NCBI GenBank assembly: GCA_015680685.1
Contig: MNCI01011925.1
Location: forward strand, 1,087,070 to 1,142,263
Direction: 5' to 3'
Source of the DNA: Gnetum montanum
Taxonomy: Eukaryota; Streptophyta; Gnetopsida; Gnetales; Gnetaceae
Length of the DNA stretch: 55,194 bases
The notes under the pieces are model-generated. The model ran no database searches and had not been told where the DNA came from. It worked only from the letters and a program-made list of their open reading frames with translations. The stretch's first letter is position 1. Each line of letters starts with the position of its first letter. Positions 55,028 through 55,194 of this stretch are shown in pieces. A program made the translations under genes and the position numbers.

Positions 55028-55194
55028 TGATGAGACGCGGTTCGCATAGGCCGCGATATCGCAGCCGACGCGATATCGCATCCCCCGCGATATTGCATAC
55101 GCGATATCGCAGTCTGCCGCCATGTCTATAAATAAGAGGTAGCTCTCCCTTGTTTGGGGATCCCAATTTTAGAGTAGCGAAGCTCTGGCAGTTT
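55028..55194 (+). mobile_element. LTR inserted in gag, runs off the window
   Basis: Starts TGATGAGACGCGG. Four GCGATATCGC-type units lie at 55053-55062, 55070-55079, 55087-55096 (one mismatch) and 55101-55110. TATAAATA is at 55127-55134. The end of the window resembles the R-region start of the antisense LTR at 7007-7786. Confidence 0.85.

Overview
This is a window of nuclear DNA from a seed plant. It is AT-rich, full of decayed retroelements, and carries one recognisable host gene. The protein, the very long TE-filled introns (up to about 7.6 kb) and the old nested LTR elements fit a large-genome plant, perhaps a gymnosperm, but that is inference. I see no rRNA, tRNA, CRISPR or bacterial-type operon.

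Layout, left: 1-928 is a 5'-truncated LINE copy. 929-6331 is repeat-rich intergenic DNA with a probable tRNA-derived SINE (1714-1908) and a clean solo LTR (3213-3999, TSD ATAGT). 6346-21349 is a transposon nest. A minus-strand LINE with an approximately 14-bp TSD was split by a 10.17-kb LTR retrotransposon (6837-17003, TSD ATCTG). That element carries an antisense LTR inside its 5' LTR (7007-7786) and an antisense solo LTR inside its second ORF (15002-15956, TSD GTATG). It encodes a Ty3/gypsy-type Gag and a second ORF resembling the 'putative plant transposon protein' family, with no pol visible, so it looks non-autonomous.

Middle and right: from about 50.9 kb down to 28.0 kb (probably 23.7 kb), on the minus strand, lies a nucleotide-sugar transporter gene of the plant CMP-sialic-acid-transporter-like group. 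Thirteen coding exons are placed to the base by protein similarity, GT-AG borders and agreeing phases; the terminal exon is tentative. A non-coding first exon and promoter probably lie at 51.9-52.4 kb. Introns hold SINE copies, RTE and L1 LINE ends, a compound minisatellite, small duplications and a fragment resembling eIF4E. At the right edge (54027 to end) is a second member of the LTR family, whose gag is interrupted after a few codons by yet another LTR.

The most unusual feature is the LTR family. Members share the LTR ends, promoter/R region and a tRNA-Asp-like primer site, but each carries a different, internally repeated palindromic block between the 5' end and the TATA box. Two short segments in ORF2 (near 13.6 and 14.9 kb) are bounded by Ns and look like wrongly oriented assembly patches.
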